A DNA stretch of 64,000 bases from Hemerocallis citrina (GCA_017893485.1 CM030366.1:72451469-72515468); one strand, 5' to 3'. Shown: positions 24,842-36,650, counted from the stretch's first letter. Made by a program: numbers and translations. The notes: generated by a model not told the origin, from the sequence alone.

Positions 24842-24918
<77 letters not shown>
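24842..24918. repeat. (TA)n-(GA)n microsatellite
   Basis: Pure TA repeats followed by GA repeats, forming the left flank of a foldback MITE. The matching (TA)n on the other side is 25287-25329. Confidence 0.95.
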
Positions 24919-24919
<1 letters not shown>

Positions 24920-25272
24920 AATGTTTTGTTGTGCACTAGGCCTCTGTGTGCACTCGGCCTTCCTGCCTTCGATCAACGATCCGAACCGTTATCATTGATA
25001 TACACATATAAAATAGTCTAAATATGTAAAATCAAATCATTTGAAATTTATTAGCTCATCCATCACGTGACTATAAAAAACAATGATTTTCAGCCATACA
25101 AATTTGTAACACTTCAATGGATGGGCAAATGATTTTCAAATGATTTTATTTTACATATTTAGATTAATTTATATGTGTAGATCAATGTGAACGGTTAGGA
25201 TCGTCAATACGACGGCGGGAAGGCCGAGTGCACACGTGTGCACACGGAAGCCAAGTGCACAACGGAAAATTA
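24919..25272. mobile_element. Foldback MITE (family M2) in a TA microsatellite
   Basis: The arms GTTGTGCACTAGGCC... and ...GGCCAAGTGCACAAC-type ends pair over most of the length: GTGCACTCGGCCTTCCTGCC near 24949 against GGCGGGAAGGCCGAGTGCAC near 25214, and AAATCATTTGAAA against its complement in the centre. It has no coding capacity. It resembles M3 in its central GATGGGCAAATGA-type segment. Confidence 0.8.
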
Positions 25273-25286
25273 CTCTCCCTCTCTCT

Positions 25287-25329
<43 letters not shown>

Positions 25330-25332
<3 letters not shown>

Positions 25333-25926
25333 GTAAAAATAGAACTAAATCGGGATCATTCAAATCGGGCACTAATCTTGAAGCTCTCAGGGGTGAAAAA
25401 GTAATTTCACCTGTAAACGGGTCCGAAAATGCGAACTGGGTCTTTTTCAAGCCCAATAATCCAAAAACGAGTCTATCTCACTAGGTCAAGGTGACAGACC
25501 ATTATGAACAAACCCAGGACATTTAAAGAGTAATTCAAATTCATGATTATCTCTATGAAACGTTTTAAACCAAATCTCTTATCATGAAACAATTTAAACT
25601 CTGTTAGTTATCCAAAAATACCAGGAAGTAGAGATAAGTAATTATCTCAAAACTATTTCCAAAGGCGACTATAAATACCCCTCTACCCCCACATAAAAAA
25701 AGTAATCAATATTTTCTTCACAAAAGTTCTTTCATAATATTCTTGATTACTGACTTGAGCGTCAGAGGGTTCGTCGCCAGGAACAATCCCGGTATTTCAA
25801 ACTTTTTTGCAGGTCAATGGAAGCGTCAAGAAACAGTTAACACTAGTAAGAAGTCAGCAGGTTTGCTTTTATTGTTTCTAGAAGAATTTACATAACATAT
25901 GTTTGCTCCCACACCGAAATTAGCAG

Positions 25927-25930
<4 letters not shown>
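25330..25930 (+). mobile_element. Solo LTR-like element, family SL1, copy 2
   Basis: It aligns with 8216-8834: GGGGTAAAAATAGAACTAAATC at the start, AAGTAATTTCACCT, the TATA box ACTATAAATACCCC (about 25669), the leader GACTTGAGCGTCAGAGGG and the end CACACCGAAATTAGCAGCAA. Its left end is eroded into TA repeats, and TA repeats flank both sides, so no target duplication can be assigned. Confidence 0.75.
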
Positions 25931-25961
<31 letters not shown>

Positions 25962-25964
<3 letters not shown>

Positions 25965-26318
25965 CCCTTCGGTTGCACACTACTTTTGGTGAGCACTCCG
26001 TGAGCACTCACGAACTAGAGACCCTATGAAAAATCCGAACCGCTCATATTGTTCTATATGTCTTAGATAGCCTAACAACAAAAAATCAAGTAATTTGAAG
26101 TTCATTTGCCCATCCATCATGTTGTTAGAATTTTCAGCCATACAATTTTGTGATGATGTAAATCATGGGCAAATGAACTTCAAATTACTTGATTTTTTAT
26201 TGTTAGGCTATCTAAGGCATATAGAATAGTATGAGCGGTTCGGATTTTTCATAGGGTCTCTAGTTCGTGAGTGCTCACGGAGTGCTCACCAAAGTAGTGT
26301 GCAACCGAAGATTTCTCT
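25962..26318. mobile_element. Foldback MITE (family M3), near-perfect palindrome
   Basis: The left arm, from CTTCGGTTGCACACTACTTT, and the right arm, ending AAAGTAGTGTGCAACCGAAG, are near-perfect reverse complements for about 150 bases, including GAGTGCTCACGGAGTGCTCA. Few mismatches suggest a recent insertion. (TA)n flanks both sides (25931-25961 and 26319-26333). Confidence 0.88.
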
Positions 26319-26333
26319 ATATATATATATATA

Positions 26334-26400
26334 TCACATGCATGCCATATCATCAATTGCTCATTTACTAAATGAGAAAGTTGCTCATATCCCTTTTACT
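26334..26400. mobile_element. Half copy of MITE family M1
   Basis: It matches one arm of the foldback at 16487-16659 (CACATGCATGCCA.ATCATCAATTGCT... to ...TTGCTCATATCCCTTTT). The other arm is missing, and TA repeats flank both ends. Confidence 0.8.
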
Positions 26401-26420
26401 ATATATATATATATATATAT

Positions 26421-26640
26421 ATTTGAGTTGGAAAAAAATTTTTAAAAACCAAATAGCTCAATTGGGCAACCCGCGACCCGGATCGACCCATAACGGGTTC
26501 GCGGGTCTACTGGATCGACATTACCAAATTCGAACATAGCCCGGCCCGGCCCAGTTAAGCCCTCTACCCAACCCGAACCTGCCCTGACTTGGGTTCAACC
26601 CGCGTGGGTCCGATCCGACCCAGCTCGGTCGACCCGAATT
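26421..26640. repeat. ACCCG-rich degenerate repeat
   Basis: Variants of GACCCG/AACCCG/GCCCGG recur on both strands (for example GGGCAACCCGCGACCCGGAT). This kind of intergenic repeat is common in plants. No reading frame is supported. Confidence 0.6.
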
Positions 26641-26644
26641 CCAA

Positions 26645-27328
26645 TTTGTTGGAAAATTGAATTATCTTATAGTTACTTGTCCAGATATTTCATGTTCAGT
26701 GAGTATAATGAATCAATTCATGACTTTACCTTGTACGAGCCATTGGGACAGTTAAGAAATTTCATTGGTACTTTTAGAGTTCTCAAGACAGATGATTAAT
26801 GTATATTGATGTTGAACATTGTCGAAATGTTGGCTTCTCAAATGTCGATTGGGCCGGTTTCCTGACCACTAGGAGATCCACCACAAGATATTGTGTGTTT
26901 GTCATGAAAAACTTATTAGTTTCTTGGAAGAGCAAGAAACAAAATGTGGTCTCTCGTTCGAGTGCAGGATCTGAGTTTCGTGTTATGGCTGATGTCACGT
27001 GTGAGATGACTTCGGTCAAGCATTTTCTTAATAATTTGAGGTTTTTCCAGCATGAGTTGGTGGGTCTGTATAGTGAGTCAGCCTACCATACATATAACCA
27101 GTAATGTTGTGTTTTATGAACGAACCGAACATATTGAAGTTGACCGTTATGCTGTTTGCAACAAATTTAGTGGCACTCCTTATGAACCTCCGCAGATAGA
27201 GGCTAAACATATTAGCATTGATAACCCGTTAACAGATGTTCTCACAAAGCCCCTTGCTAGAGACATAATATAGTTCATCAATGATAAGTTGGGCATGTGT
27301 GATATATGTGCTCCAACATGAGGATGAG
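26645..27328 (+). pseudogene. Ty1/copia RT end and RNase H remnant
   Basis: The reading KLNYLIVTCPDISCSVSIMNQF then VDWAGFLTTRRSTTRYCVFV, LLVSWKSKKQNVVSRSSAGSE, NVVFYERTEHIEVDRY and LTDVLTKPLARD is the typical copia RT-C-terminus to RNase H order. It ends with LGMCDIYAPT just before the 3' LTR. Frameshifts near 26790 and 27100 and a stop near 27271 disable it. The earlier pol and gag are missing between 17403 and 26640. Confidence 0.88.
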
Positions 27329-28047
27329 TATTAGAAATATTATTGTACTTGTATTAGTTATATTCCGGATAGAGTCCGTACTTATGTATCTTGTATAGAC
27401 ACGACATTATATCCAGTTAAGAGAATCAATAAGAAATAACATCTATATAATAAAACACAAAGAAAACTATCAAGTGGCTCACCTTCAATCCCCCCAGAAT
27501 CAAAGGCCCAGATCTAACCTCACAAAACACATTCCCCCCCCCCCCCCCCCCCAAAAAAAAAATTTTTTTTCAAACCCCGAAACCAAAATTTTCCCCCTAA
27601 AACTAAAATACTTATTACTTTATTATTATCTCTCTTCTTTTTTCACTTTTCATATTTCTCTCCTCTCCTTGTCTCTCTCTCTCATTTTTTCTTTATTTGC
27701 TTAGAAATTTAGATTTTAAGATTTTAGGTTTGTAAATTTTCAGAATTTTTATGTTTTTTTATTGCACATGTTATATTGAAAATAACAAATATCTCTTCAA
27801 TAGTTAAATTTCATCATTTTCCACACTTAAAGTTCTAAGAAGTTAGATTTTACATCCCCATTTATAATTAGTTTTCAACATATACTAATGGAAAAATGGA
27901 CTTTTATTTACAACTAATTATTGTCATACTATCCAAACTTGAGCTACATAATTATTGTTTTACTATTTACATGGCTTTTTGTATTTTGTATCGTTCCGAA
28001 GACGTGCCGTACGCACGTGCCCACAGACAAATCTAGTATCATTTTAA
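27329..28047 (+). repeat. Ty1/copia 3' LTR, split by a Helitron
   Basis: The two parts are 27329-27441 and 28037-28047. The first matches 17235-17390 in order (TATGTATCTTGTATAGACAC, AGAGAATCAATAAGAAATAAC); the rest of the LTR, ATATCATTTTA, continues on the far side of the Helitron, matching ATACCATTTTCA of the other LTR. The LTR start has decayed from TG to TA. Confidence 0.72.
27442..28036 (+). mobile_element. Small non-autonomous Helitron (H3)
   Basis: It begins TCTATATAATAAAACAC after an A and ends CTAG before a T. The 3' hairpin GACGTGCCGTACGCACGTGC (28001-28020) stands 12 bases before CTAG. It shares its first 90 or so bases with H1 and H2, then a C-run, and has no gene. Its insertion inside the copia LTR shows the empty site directly. 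Confidence 0.88.
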
Positions 28048-28714
28048 AAAAGAACTAGTTTTTGCATGATATTATTGGATGATGTAACAAAAAGAAAATA
28101 AAGATAAACTCATCAGTTCCGCTCACGTATTGGCCAACCACATTCTTGATGACTATCCAGATAACATGGAACCTAACTTTAAGAAAATTGATATAAAAGT
28201 GACGTATTCACTTAAAAGTAAATCACTTCTAGTAGAACACTATGTTTGATTTACAGACAAGTTTTCTAAATGAAAACATGATCACTATTTCAAATTAGTC
28301 TAGTATCCTACATCATACATGGTATGAAAGAGACAACCGTCTAGCCATATGCATATATTTAAAAGATAATTGATAATTGCTTGGATGAATATCTAAGAAA
28401 TTGGCACCTTGCATCAGTTGGATCCAGTGGAAATTGCAAGAAATTCTCTAATCTCAAAGTACCCACAATCAATCCTTCAGTTCCCTGCAAAATCTTACTT
28501 ATGGTTTATATAGCATATGCACTAGCAAGGAGCATTACATGTAGCGGATACATATTAGACGCTTGAACATTTGGACACTTGGTCGAACTCTTCTCATGCA
28601 TGTCCTAAACTTAATAAAATTTTGGACACTTCTTACACATTTTCTAACATTTCTGGAAGGTTAGAACACATAATTGACAAATTTTACATTCATATTTGTA
28701 TTTCTTTTACTAAT
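28048..28714. other. Unassigned AT-rich sequence
   Basis: No reading frame of note, no repeat partner in the window and no terminal motif. It is possibly host intergenic DNA. Confidence 0.4.
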
Positions 28715-29210
28715 TGATATGGGTAAAATACCCAGTTACTCAGAATCGTACGATTCTTGCACGAATCTCGAGGCTCTTAAGGTCAAGATAGTAATCTTAC
28801 AGCAGTTACAAGCACAGGACTAGCACACGAGCAATCCACAGACCCACTCCTATGGATCAGCCCACCAGGGAGAATGACTTGCAGCTCAATTGAGGGATAT
28901 TGACCAGTCAACCATGACTTGCAGTCAAATCCTCAAAAATTAGGAAGATAATAACTGATTATATCCCTTGATTAATGAGATCTTCCAAATCAGTTATGGA
29001 ATCTTCCCAATAACTGTCCCACTTCATTGCCTTTAAATACATCCCGACCTCCTCCATTATCAGGTAATCAATATATTGCCCACATAACCCAGTTTTTACT
29101 TCTGGTTATTGACTTGATCTTCGGAGGGTCTGTCACCGAGATCCATCCTAATGTTTCAGACCGTCTTTGCAGGTTTTTCGATATTTTACAAAAACGGTTT
29201 TCGATTCATT
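28715..29210 (+). mobile_element. Solo LTR-like element, family SL1, copy 3 (3' end missing)
   Basis: It starts TGATATGGGTAAAATACC and keeps the family landmarks: a TTTAAATACATCC TATA-like box near 29031, AGGTAATCAATAT, TTATTGACTTGATCTTCGGAGGGTC and TTTGCAGG. The terminal part is not recognisable after about 29175. It is more diverged than copies 1 and 2. Confidence 0.65.
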
Positions 29211-29344
29211 AAAAGAGTTTTTGGTCTATAACATTAGCTGCTATGCCCAGAAAGACTTTTTTTTCTTTTGATAACAATGATAGAATCTGACGATTCCAGC
29301 TCAATATATATAATCAAGAGAACTACAAAGTACAATTTTACATA
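29211..29344. other. Short junction segment next to the truncated gag of element B
   Basis: It contains a T-run and TTGATAACAATGATAGAATC. On the reverse strand ATCATTGTTATCAAAAG resembles a decayed copia LTR end plus primer site, but this is too short to call. Confidence 0.35.
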
Positions 29345-29863
29345 AGTCATGCTGCCCTGTTGTAGATTCAAGAATTCGGTCGCCTTCTTCTCCTGAATAT
29401 CCAGGGGAAAGAAACGATCCCTGAATTCTTCCAGAAATGCCTCCCAAGTCATTTGCTGGTCCCCCAAAGTTCTCTTTACCGTTTGCCACCAAACACCAGC
29501 GTCCTTTTCCAATTGCATAGTGGCCAACTTCACCTTATTAGCTGCCGGAGTTTTTGTGACCTCAAAGATTGTCTCCATCCGTCTAATCCAATCATCAGCT
29601 TCGTTTGGAACAGAATGCCCCTCAAACACTGGCGGCCTCATCCTCTTGAAGGACTCAATCTGCTTGATGAGATCGGCGTTAACCAATCCTGGTCCAGCTC
29701 CATGATTCTGATTTTGATTCTGATTCTGAGCCAAATTAGCTGCCATTAGTGCATTCAAAGTCTGATACACTCTGGCAAATTCAGCCTCGAGATCAATTTC
29801 AGTTCCTTGGGAACTTCCAGCTCCATCACCATTGTTACCAACTCTGGATCTGGGTCCAACCAT
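29345..29863 (-). pseudogene. Truncated gag of element B family (extra internal region)
   Basis: The reading from 29863 starts MVGPRSRVGNNGDGAGSSQG and continues through the gypsy Gag motifs RMRPPVFEGHSVPNEADDWI and TMQLEKDAGVWWQTVKRTL to LNLQQGSMT, where homology stops at about 29345. The intact relatives continue VREYETKF. A polar NQNQNQNQNH stretch is present. It sits downstream of an LTR and primer site (30083-30094), so it is the start of a second internal region attached to the shared LTR. Confidence 0.88.
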
Positions 29864-30082
29864 TCTGAATACTGCAAAATGAGAAAAAAGTTAGAGCACC
29901 ACAACACCACTCATATTCACATCAATACCCTTTGGCAAAACCTCAACTGTACCCCAAAAGTAAAACATCATGTTTCAATTTTATGTGATACTAACTCTCT
30001 AATGTCCACACCTAGGTACTCACGCTCTAGTGTTCACACCTAGGTTATTTTTATACCATGTTTATTATTACTATTGAAGCAT

Positions 30083-30094
30083 GCTCTGATACCA
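30083..30094 (-). promoter_or_regulatory. Primer binding site, element B extra unit
   Basis: The reverse strand reads TGGTATCAGAGC five bases from the LTR start at 30100. It is identical to the site at 38025-38036. Confidence 0.9.
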
Positions 30095-30099
30095 ATCTC

Positions 30100-33000
30100 T
30101 ATAGCGCCCCGAATTTCTAATATAATATCTTAGAAAATACGTGGCACAATTCCCAGCATCAACTTCAAATGTAATATTAAACAAAGTCAACACCAGTAAA
30201 ATTTTTAATTTTTATTTCAATAATCATTTTCATAGCACAGAGGAATACAATACACCTTAATCACAATTCTCTGTTCTTTACAATACTTTCTTTTACAATT
30301 ACATAAGTCATTACATCACTTGAACTCAAGCATCCAAATCCAACCTATAAGAAATCACTTGTAAAATATGAGGCTAGAGATAACCCTAACCCCCAAAACT
30401 AAAGGGGTCAGCCATAAAGTTGTGAGTGACATAAAAATAAATTAACAACATAAGTTAAGAATAGATTCATAAACAACATGTAATAAATAAGAATACATAA
30501 AATGTGACGTAGCAAGGAAACATGAAAACATCAAGTGAAACTAACTAAGCGTCAAGTGTAGAACACAGAAAACCACATGCATAAAACCAAGTCAAGAAAA
30601 CACAAGTCTATATGCTGACTCTCTAATGCGTACTTGTCGGAGTCTATGCATCCCACTCTACATAGGTCCGGTGCAAGCCCTTAACGTCTCCACATTATAG
30701 GGTTTAATCCCCCGCTATGCAACTAATCCTACTACGATGACTACTACGAGATAAAGGTAAATTGTGAGTATTAGCCCATGCCCCGAAAATTCCGGAGGTC
30801 AATCTCTATCCACAGATAATTTCGGAGACTATTTCACTCACACCTGAGAATCTTCGAGAATACCCCACACCGCAAGCAATGACACCTCATCACACGAATA
30901 CCACATGTGCATCGCCTCGATCCCGATAATTTCGGAGATCAATCCCACACCACAGGTAATTCTGGAGACTATTTCACTCAAACCTGGATAATTCCAGGGA
31001 TTATCTCACACCGCAAGCTATATTGAGGTCCATAACCCATGTTCTCGTTCATCATATCACCACTAGTACCTATCCTTATCATTTTTTAGGTTATTTAATT
31101 ACTTGAAGAATCTCCTAGAGTTGGTGTACCCTACCGGACTTAACTTAAACAACTGATCGACTAAATGCCTCAACAGGCCCAAACATAAATATCTCAACTG
31201 CCGGTATACTAAGGTCACACGCACCCTCTAGAGACTCACACTAAAATATCCAAACCATTCTTCCAATACTAATTGCTTAGTCAAAAAAACTTGAAAACAT
31301 ATGTTCTGTAGAAAATAAGGTATAGAATAGTAAGTTACAGATTAAGACATTTAGAGATTAAATCATTTGAAAGAACATTCAAAAATATAAAGATACATCA
31401 GTACCAGTCGACTATAGACAAGCGTAAGTCGACTGTGCAGAAAGAGAATTCAATGGTTTTTAAGAAAATAATTCTAAGTATAGCAGTCGACTGTAAAGGG
31501 TATAAGTCGACTGTCTAGAGAGAAAAATTACAATAACTTCGAGAAAATAATTCCAAGTGGTACCAGTCGATTGTAAAAGTTATCAGTCGACTGTCCAGAA
31601 CGAGATTTCAAGAAAAACTAGAGAACATTGCAGATGGGTCGTGTCGGTCGACTGTATAGTCACACCGGTCGACAGTCGACCTACAGACTGCATACTTTTG
31701 GTTGTGCACATTTCAACCGATACGTAGTTTTACTTTATGAAAACGATTTCTACGAAAGATTATTTCTTATACGATCAAATAGAACTTGTAGGACATATAA
31801 TAGTCATAAAACTAAATCAAAACAACTTGAATTTATAAAAATAGAGATTTTGTTGATTTCTTTCGATTAAAACATGGATTGTGCATATAGTCAAAATAGA
31901 GTTTCTAAAAAAATTTTGATCACTGAAATAGTTTCATATTCAGATCCAAACCATATAAATATCAAAATCTCAAAGAAAATCCCCAATTAGGGTATATTTC
32001 CTCAACTCAACTAAATTTCCAAATTTCAATTTTCATGTCATGATCTCTTGATTGATACTTTTCCTTTCAAATTCCTCAAAACTGAATTACTACCACAACT
32101 CACAACCATACTCAATTGATAACATCACCATATCAAATTTGTGTTCAACAAATAATCCAAAGTAATAAAAGTCTCATCTTTATTAGGTTTATGCATAAAA
32201 TCTACCATATTCGGTCAATCCAACATTAATCCAAAAGAAGTAGACTACCCATGATCTCCAATAGGTCATTCATCAATCTCAAATTACCCACATACAATTT
32301 TATTTACAACAACTAGAGTTTCACACGATCCAATTTTTAATTCATCCATCCAACTCATCATGTACATATTCATACTCAAAACCCTAAACATGCTTTTTAG
32401 TAGATGAAATTCAACATCCAAGATCAATCAAATATTCATATCATTTGCATACAACATACACAAAAGAAAATAAAATACAACAAATCACTCACATACAACA
32501 TGCACAAAGAAATAAAACACAACAAATCACTTACCTCGAATGAAGAAAATCTGGTAATAAACCTTTCTTTGGCAAAATCCAAGATCTTCTCCTTCAATCT
32601 CCAAGAATAATAAAACCTTTATGTTGTGCAGCGATGACGGCTGCACTCCACCTCTTTCAAATACCCTGGGATAGGAGAATTAGGGTTTTTAAACACATTT
32701 GTAAAATAACCCATTGAAAATATAACTTTAGCATAAATAGATCCCTATACTTGGAAACTTGATAAAATCAATTAAATTGAGATTTAAAAGCAAAATAAAC
32801 TCTTATTTCTAGTCGGCACTGTTTGAAAAGTCCAAAAAATAGTTTTGCACTTTCACCCTTCAAAATGACAATTTTGCAAAAAGATCATTCTTTTTCGTGA
32901 TATTTGCAAATAGATCCAATTAATATCAGAAAAATCTAGAAAAGTTATAAATAATCTCAAATAATAAATGATGATTTTACATAAAATAATTTTGGCTTTT

Positions 33001-33142
33001 GAACATCTCAAGAAAATATTTGCAAGTGTTTTGCACGTGTAAAAAGATAATTCTCCAGAAAATATTTATTAAATTTCCAAAAATTCATTTTAAATTCATT
33101 TATAAACCTTTGAAATTATATTTAAAAATATGGGGTACTACA
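30100..33142 (-). repeat. LTR of element B (left copy; 3' LTR in element orientation)
   Basis: On the + strand it starts TATAGCGCCCCGAATTTC (TG decayed to TA) and ends ATGGGGTACTACA. It matches 38042-41083 base for base with scattered changes. At 30770-31020 degenerate repeats of ATAATTCCGGAGACTATTTC occur, and at 31400-31690 an array of GTCGAC palindromes. Confidence 0.92.
31400..31690. repeat. Array of AGTCGACT palindromes in the element B LTR (copy 1)
   Basis: Nine sites of the form CAGTCGACTGT or AAGTCGACTGT (one degraded to CAGTCGATTGT) recur in pairs about 20 bases apart, with pairs about 80 bases apart. They end in the nested GGTCGACAGTCGACC near 31667. The paired array is repeated at 39343-39625. 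Confidence 0.85.
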
Positions 33143-33158
33143 TCACTCCCTTCTTAGA
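33143..33158 (-). other. Polypurine tract of element B
   Basis: The reverse strand reads CTAAGAAGGGAGTGA directly before the LTR start TGTAGTACCCC. Confidence 0.75.
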
Positions 33159-33349
33159 AGAGTTCTGTCCTTAGAACTATTGCTAATGGGATCCAAAATA
33201 AGAATGAACAACGAAATTGAAATTTCATAAATGAACCATAATTTGAAACATTCACATAGAAGGACATGTCAAACAAAAGAAATACTACTCAATCCATTAG
33301 TACAATCATCCAAAGAAATACATCACATAAATAAGAGACAATCATATAA

Positions 33350-34800
33350 AAAGCTCAGGAAAATCCTTGTGCATGCGATCCTCTGGCTCCCAAGTAGCCT
33401 CCTCGAACTGCTGATTCCTCCACAGCACCTTGACCATAGGTATCACTTTGCTCCTAAGAACTTTTTCCCTATGGTCGACGATCTCAACAGGCTATTCCTT
33501 GTAACTCAAGTTCACCTGTAGACCTTCAGGAATCTCTACCAACTGATGATTCTGATCTGGCACATACTTCCTCAACAATGACACATGGAATACATCATGC
33601 ACCTGTGCCAATTCCTCTGGAAGCTCCAACCTATATGCTGTCTTGTCAATCCGCTCCATGATCCTGTATGGCCCAATATACCTTGGCGCCAATTTGCCTC
33701 CCTTACCAAACCTGATCACTCCTTTGGTCGGAGACACCTTGAGGAAAACTGCATCCCCAACCTCAAACTCCAAGTCCCTTCGTCGAGTATCAGCATAACT
33801 CTTCTGCCGACTCTGAGGCTTAACCAACCTCTTGCGAATCAGCTTAATCTGCTCTGACTTTGCTGCACGATCTCAGGACCAAACATCTACCTCTCGCCAA
33901 ACTCGTACCAACAAACAGGTGTCCTGCACCTCTGCCCGTACAAAGCCTCATTCGGCGCCATCCCGATACTCGCATGGTAACTGTTGTTATAAGCAAACTC
34001 AACCAATGCCAAGTATCTCTCCCAGCTACCACCGAAATTCATAACACAAGCCCTCAGCATATCTTCCAACACTCGATTCACCCTCTCAGTCTGACCATCA
34101 GTCTGTGGATGAAACCCGGTACTAAAATTAGTTCTGGTGCCCAAAGCTGCTTGTAGGCTCTTCCAAAACCTTGAAGTGAACCTTGCATCTCTATCAGAAA
34201 CAATCGACACCGGAACTCCATGAAGCCTCACAATCTCACCTATGTACAACTCAACCAATTTCTCTAACGACCAAGTAATCTTCAGGGCTAGAAAGTGAGC
34301 CGACTTAGTCAAACGGTCCACGATAACCCCAATCGAGTCATTGCCCTTTGAACTCCTCGGCAAACTTGTGATGAAATCCATACTGATATTCTCCCATTTC
34401 CACTCCGAATGGGCAACGGCTGTAACAAACCTCCAGTTCTTTGATTTTCTGCTTTGATCTGCTGACAAGTCGGACACCTTGCCACGAAATCTGTCACATC
34501 CCTCTTCATACCAGACCACCAAAAGTGATGTTTGATGTCCTTGTACTTCTTCGTGCCTCCAGGATGTACTGACAACAAGGTACTGTGTGCTTCCTGCAAG
34601 ATACTCTCTCTCAAATCTGTATTATCCAGAACACACAACCTCTCACCCATCCAAAGAACCCCATCTTGGACACGAAACTCTGATAGCGTGCCTTCTGAAA
34701 CCTGTTGCAGCATCTTCTGAATCTCTGAATCTGATCTCTGACCTTCCACAATCCTCTTTCTCAAGGAAGGCTGTAGTCTTAAGTGAACCAAGACGCCCAT
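33350..34800 (-). pseudogene. Integrase with chromodomain-like tail, element B (broken)
   Basis: The zinc-binding part (HPGGTKKYKDIKHHFWWSGM, then CPTCQQIKAENQRT) is followed by a frameshift near 34400, then the DDE core with all three residues visible ([33 protein letters not shown]). A TAG at 33885 follows WYEFGER. The GPY/F module (KLAPRYIGPYRIMERIDKTA) and YVPDQNHQLVEIPEGLQ are intact, then a stop at 33492-33494 cuts off the tail. That tail is still readable to about 33350 (EIVDHREKVL, EEATWEPEDRMH). Confidence 0.88.
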
Positions 34801-36175
34801 AAACTCTGCAGCACCACCTCGATACCTGCCTGATCAATCTTTGCTGCCAAATCGCTTCGAGTAGTGATCAAACTTGATAAACTACTCTTCCTGCTAAGTC
34901 CATCAGCTACCACATTCGTCTTGCCCGGATGATACTTGATCTCAGGACGAATGTCTTCCAATACTTCCAACCACCTTCTCTGCCGAAGATTAAGATCCTT
35001 CTGTTGATAAATATACTTCAGGCTCTTGTGGTCAGTGTACATGTTGACCTTCTCATCATAAACATAATGCCTCCACTTCTTCAAGGCAAAGATAATAGCT
35101 GCTAGCTCTAAATCGTGCATCGGATAATTCTTCTCATGCGGACGCAATTGTCTTGAACCATAAGCAATAACCTTGCCTTCTTGCATCAAGACACAACCCA
35201 AACCTCTGAGAGACGCATCACTGAAGATATCATAATCCTTCCCAGCTTGTGGCAAAGCTAAGATAGGTGCAGTAGTCAACCTCTCCTTTAACTCAAGGAA
35301 GCTCGCCTCACACTTATCAGTGCATGAAAATGCCACATTCTTCTGGGTCAAACCTGTCAAAGGAACTGCAATCTGAGAATAGCCTTGGATGAATCTCCTA
35401 TAGTAACTAGCCAAACCCAAGAAACTTCTGACTTCCTTCACAGACGTTGGCCTGGGCCAATCCTTTACTGCTTCAACTTTCTAAGGATCAGTGGTCACTC
35501 CCTCCTTAGAAAGGATATGACCAAAGAAAGCTACCTCAAACTTTCAAAACTCACACTTTGACAACTTGGCATACAAGCTATGCTCCTGCAATTTCTGTAA
35601 TACCGCTGTCAAGTGCATAGAATGCTCCTCCTCCGACTTCGAATACACCAAAATATCGTCGATGAAAACCACTATGAAGGAGTCAATAAATGGCCTCAAA
35701 ACTTGATTCATCATATCCATGAACACTGCTGGCGCATTCGTCAACCCGAATGGCATCACCAAAACTCATAGAGCCCATGACGAGCCCTGAAAGCTGTCTT
35801 ACTCACATCTTCCTCCTTGACTCGAACCTGATGAGATCCTGATCTCAAATCAATCTTTGAAAATACAGCTTCTCCCCGAAGCCTGTCGAACAAATCATCA
35901 ATCCGTGGAAGTGGATACTTGTTCTGAATAGTCACCCTATTCAACTCCCGGTAGTCAATGCACATCCTCATTGACCCATCCTTTTTCTTGACTAACAACA
36001 CTGGCGCACCCCACGGTGAGGAACTCGGCCTAATAAGTCCCTTGCTCAACAACTCCTCAATCTGCTTCTTCACTTCATCTTGCTCTACAGGTGCCATCCT
36101 GTACGGAGCCTTAGAAATCAGAGCACTCCCCGGCTGAATATTGATGCAAAACTCCACATCTCTCTGCAGCGATAA
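34801..36175 (-). pseudogene. Reverse transcriptase-RNase H, element B (broken)
   Basis: RT motifs: [49 protein letters not shown], then a frameshift at about 35760 before [13 protein letters not shown]. The catalytic [10 protein letters not shown] is intact. A Trp-to-stop TGA lies at 35544-35546 and a TAG at 35481-35483. RNase H keeps its acidic residues ([32 protein letters not shown]) and ends HPGKTNVVADGLSRKSS. It differs from element C in retaining the third RNase H Asp. Confidence 0.9.
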
Positions 36176-36650
36176 TCCTGAAAATCTTCCAAGAACACCT
36201 TAGGAAAATCTCTGACAACCGAAATGCCTTTGACTTCATCTGGAATCACAATCTTGGATACCATTACAGCCACCTTCGGAATCTTCTTCTTCCCTTGGAA
36301 AGTCACTGCGGGACCACCTGGTGCTTTCGCTAACACCTCTTTCTGCTTGATTTCAATTGTGACATCATATATTGCCATCCAATCAATGCCCACGATCACA
36401 TCCACTCCTAAGACTTGCAGCTCGATCAGATTAATGCCGAACAATCTCCTGCCAATCTCGATATCACAGCCTTCGTAATATCGTTCAGCGATCAATTCTT
36501 CACCTGACAGCATTGCCACCGACAAAACCTTGCCTGGAAACAACTTAGGCTCCACACCTAAGACCTTTGCAAAATTGGGTGACACAAAAGTATGCGAAGA
36601 ACCAGTATCAAATAAAACTTTTGCCTTAATTCCGTTAATCAAAACAATCC
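36176..36650 (-). pseudogene. Aspartic protease, element B
   Basis: It starts after the putative intron with [20 protein letters not shown], with the catalytic Asp-Thr-Gly intact, and continues LGVDVIVGIDWMAIYD. The frame shifts near 36175, at FQDYRC, before reverse transcriptase. Confidence 0.85.

Noticed and set aside
31400..31690. CRISPR-like array
   Set aside because: Repeats are short palindromes with irregular spacing in a plant LTR; no Cas genes and an eukaryotic context.
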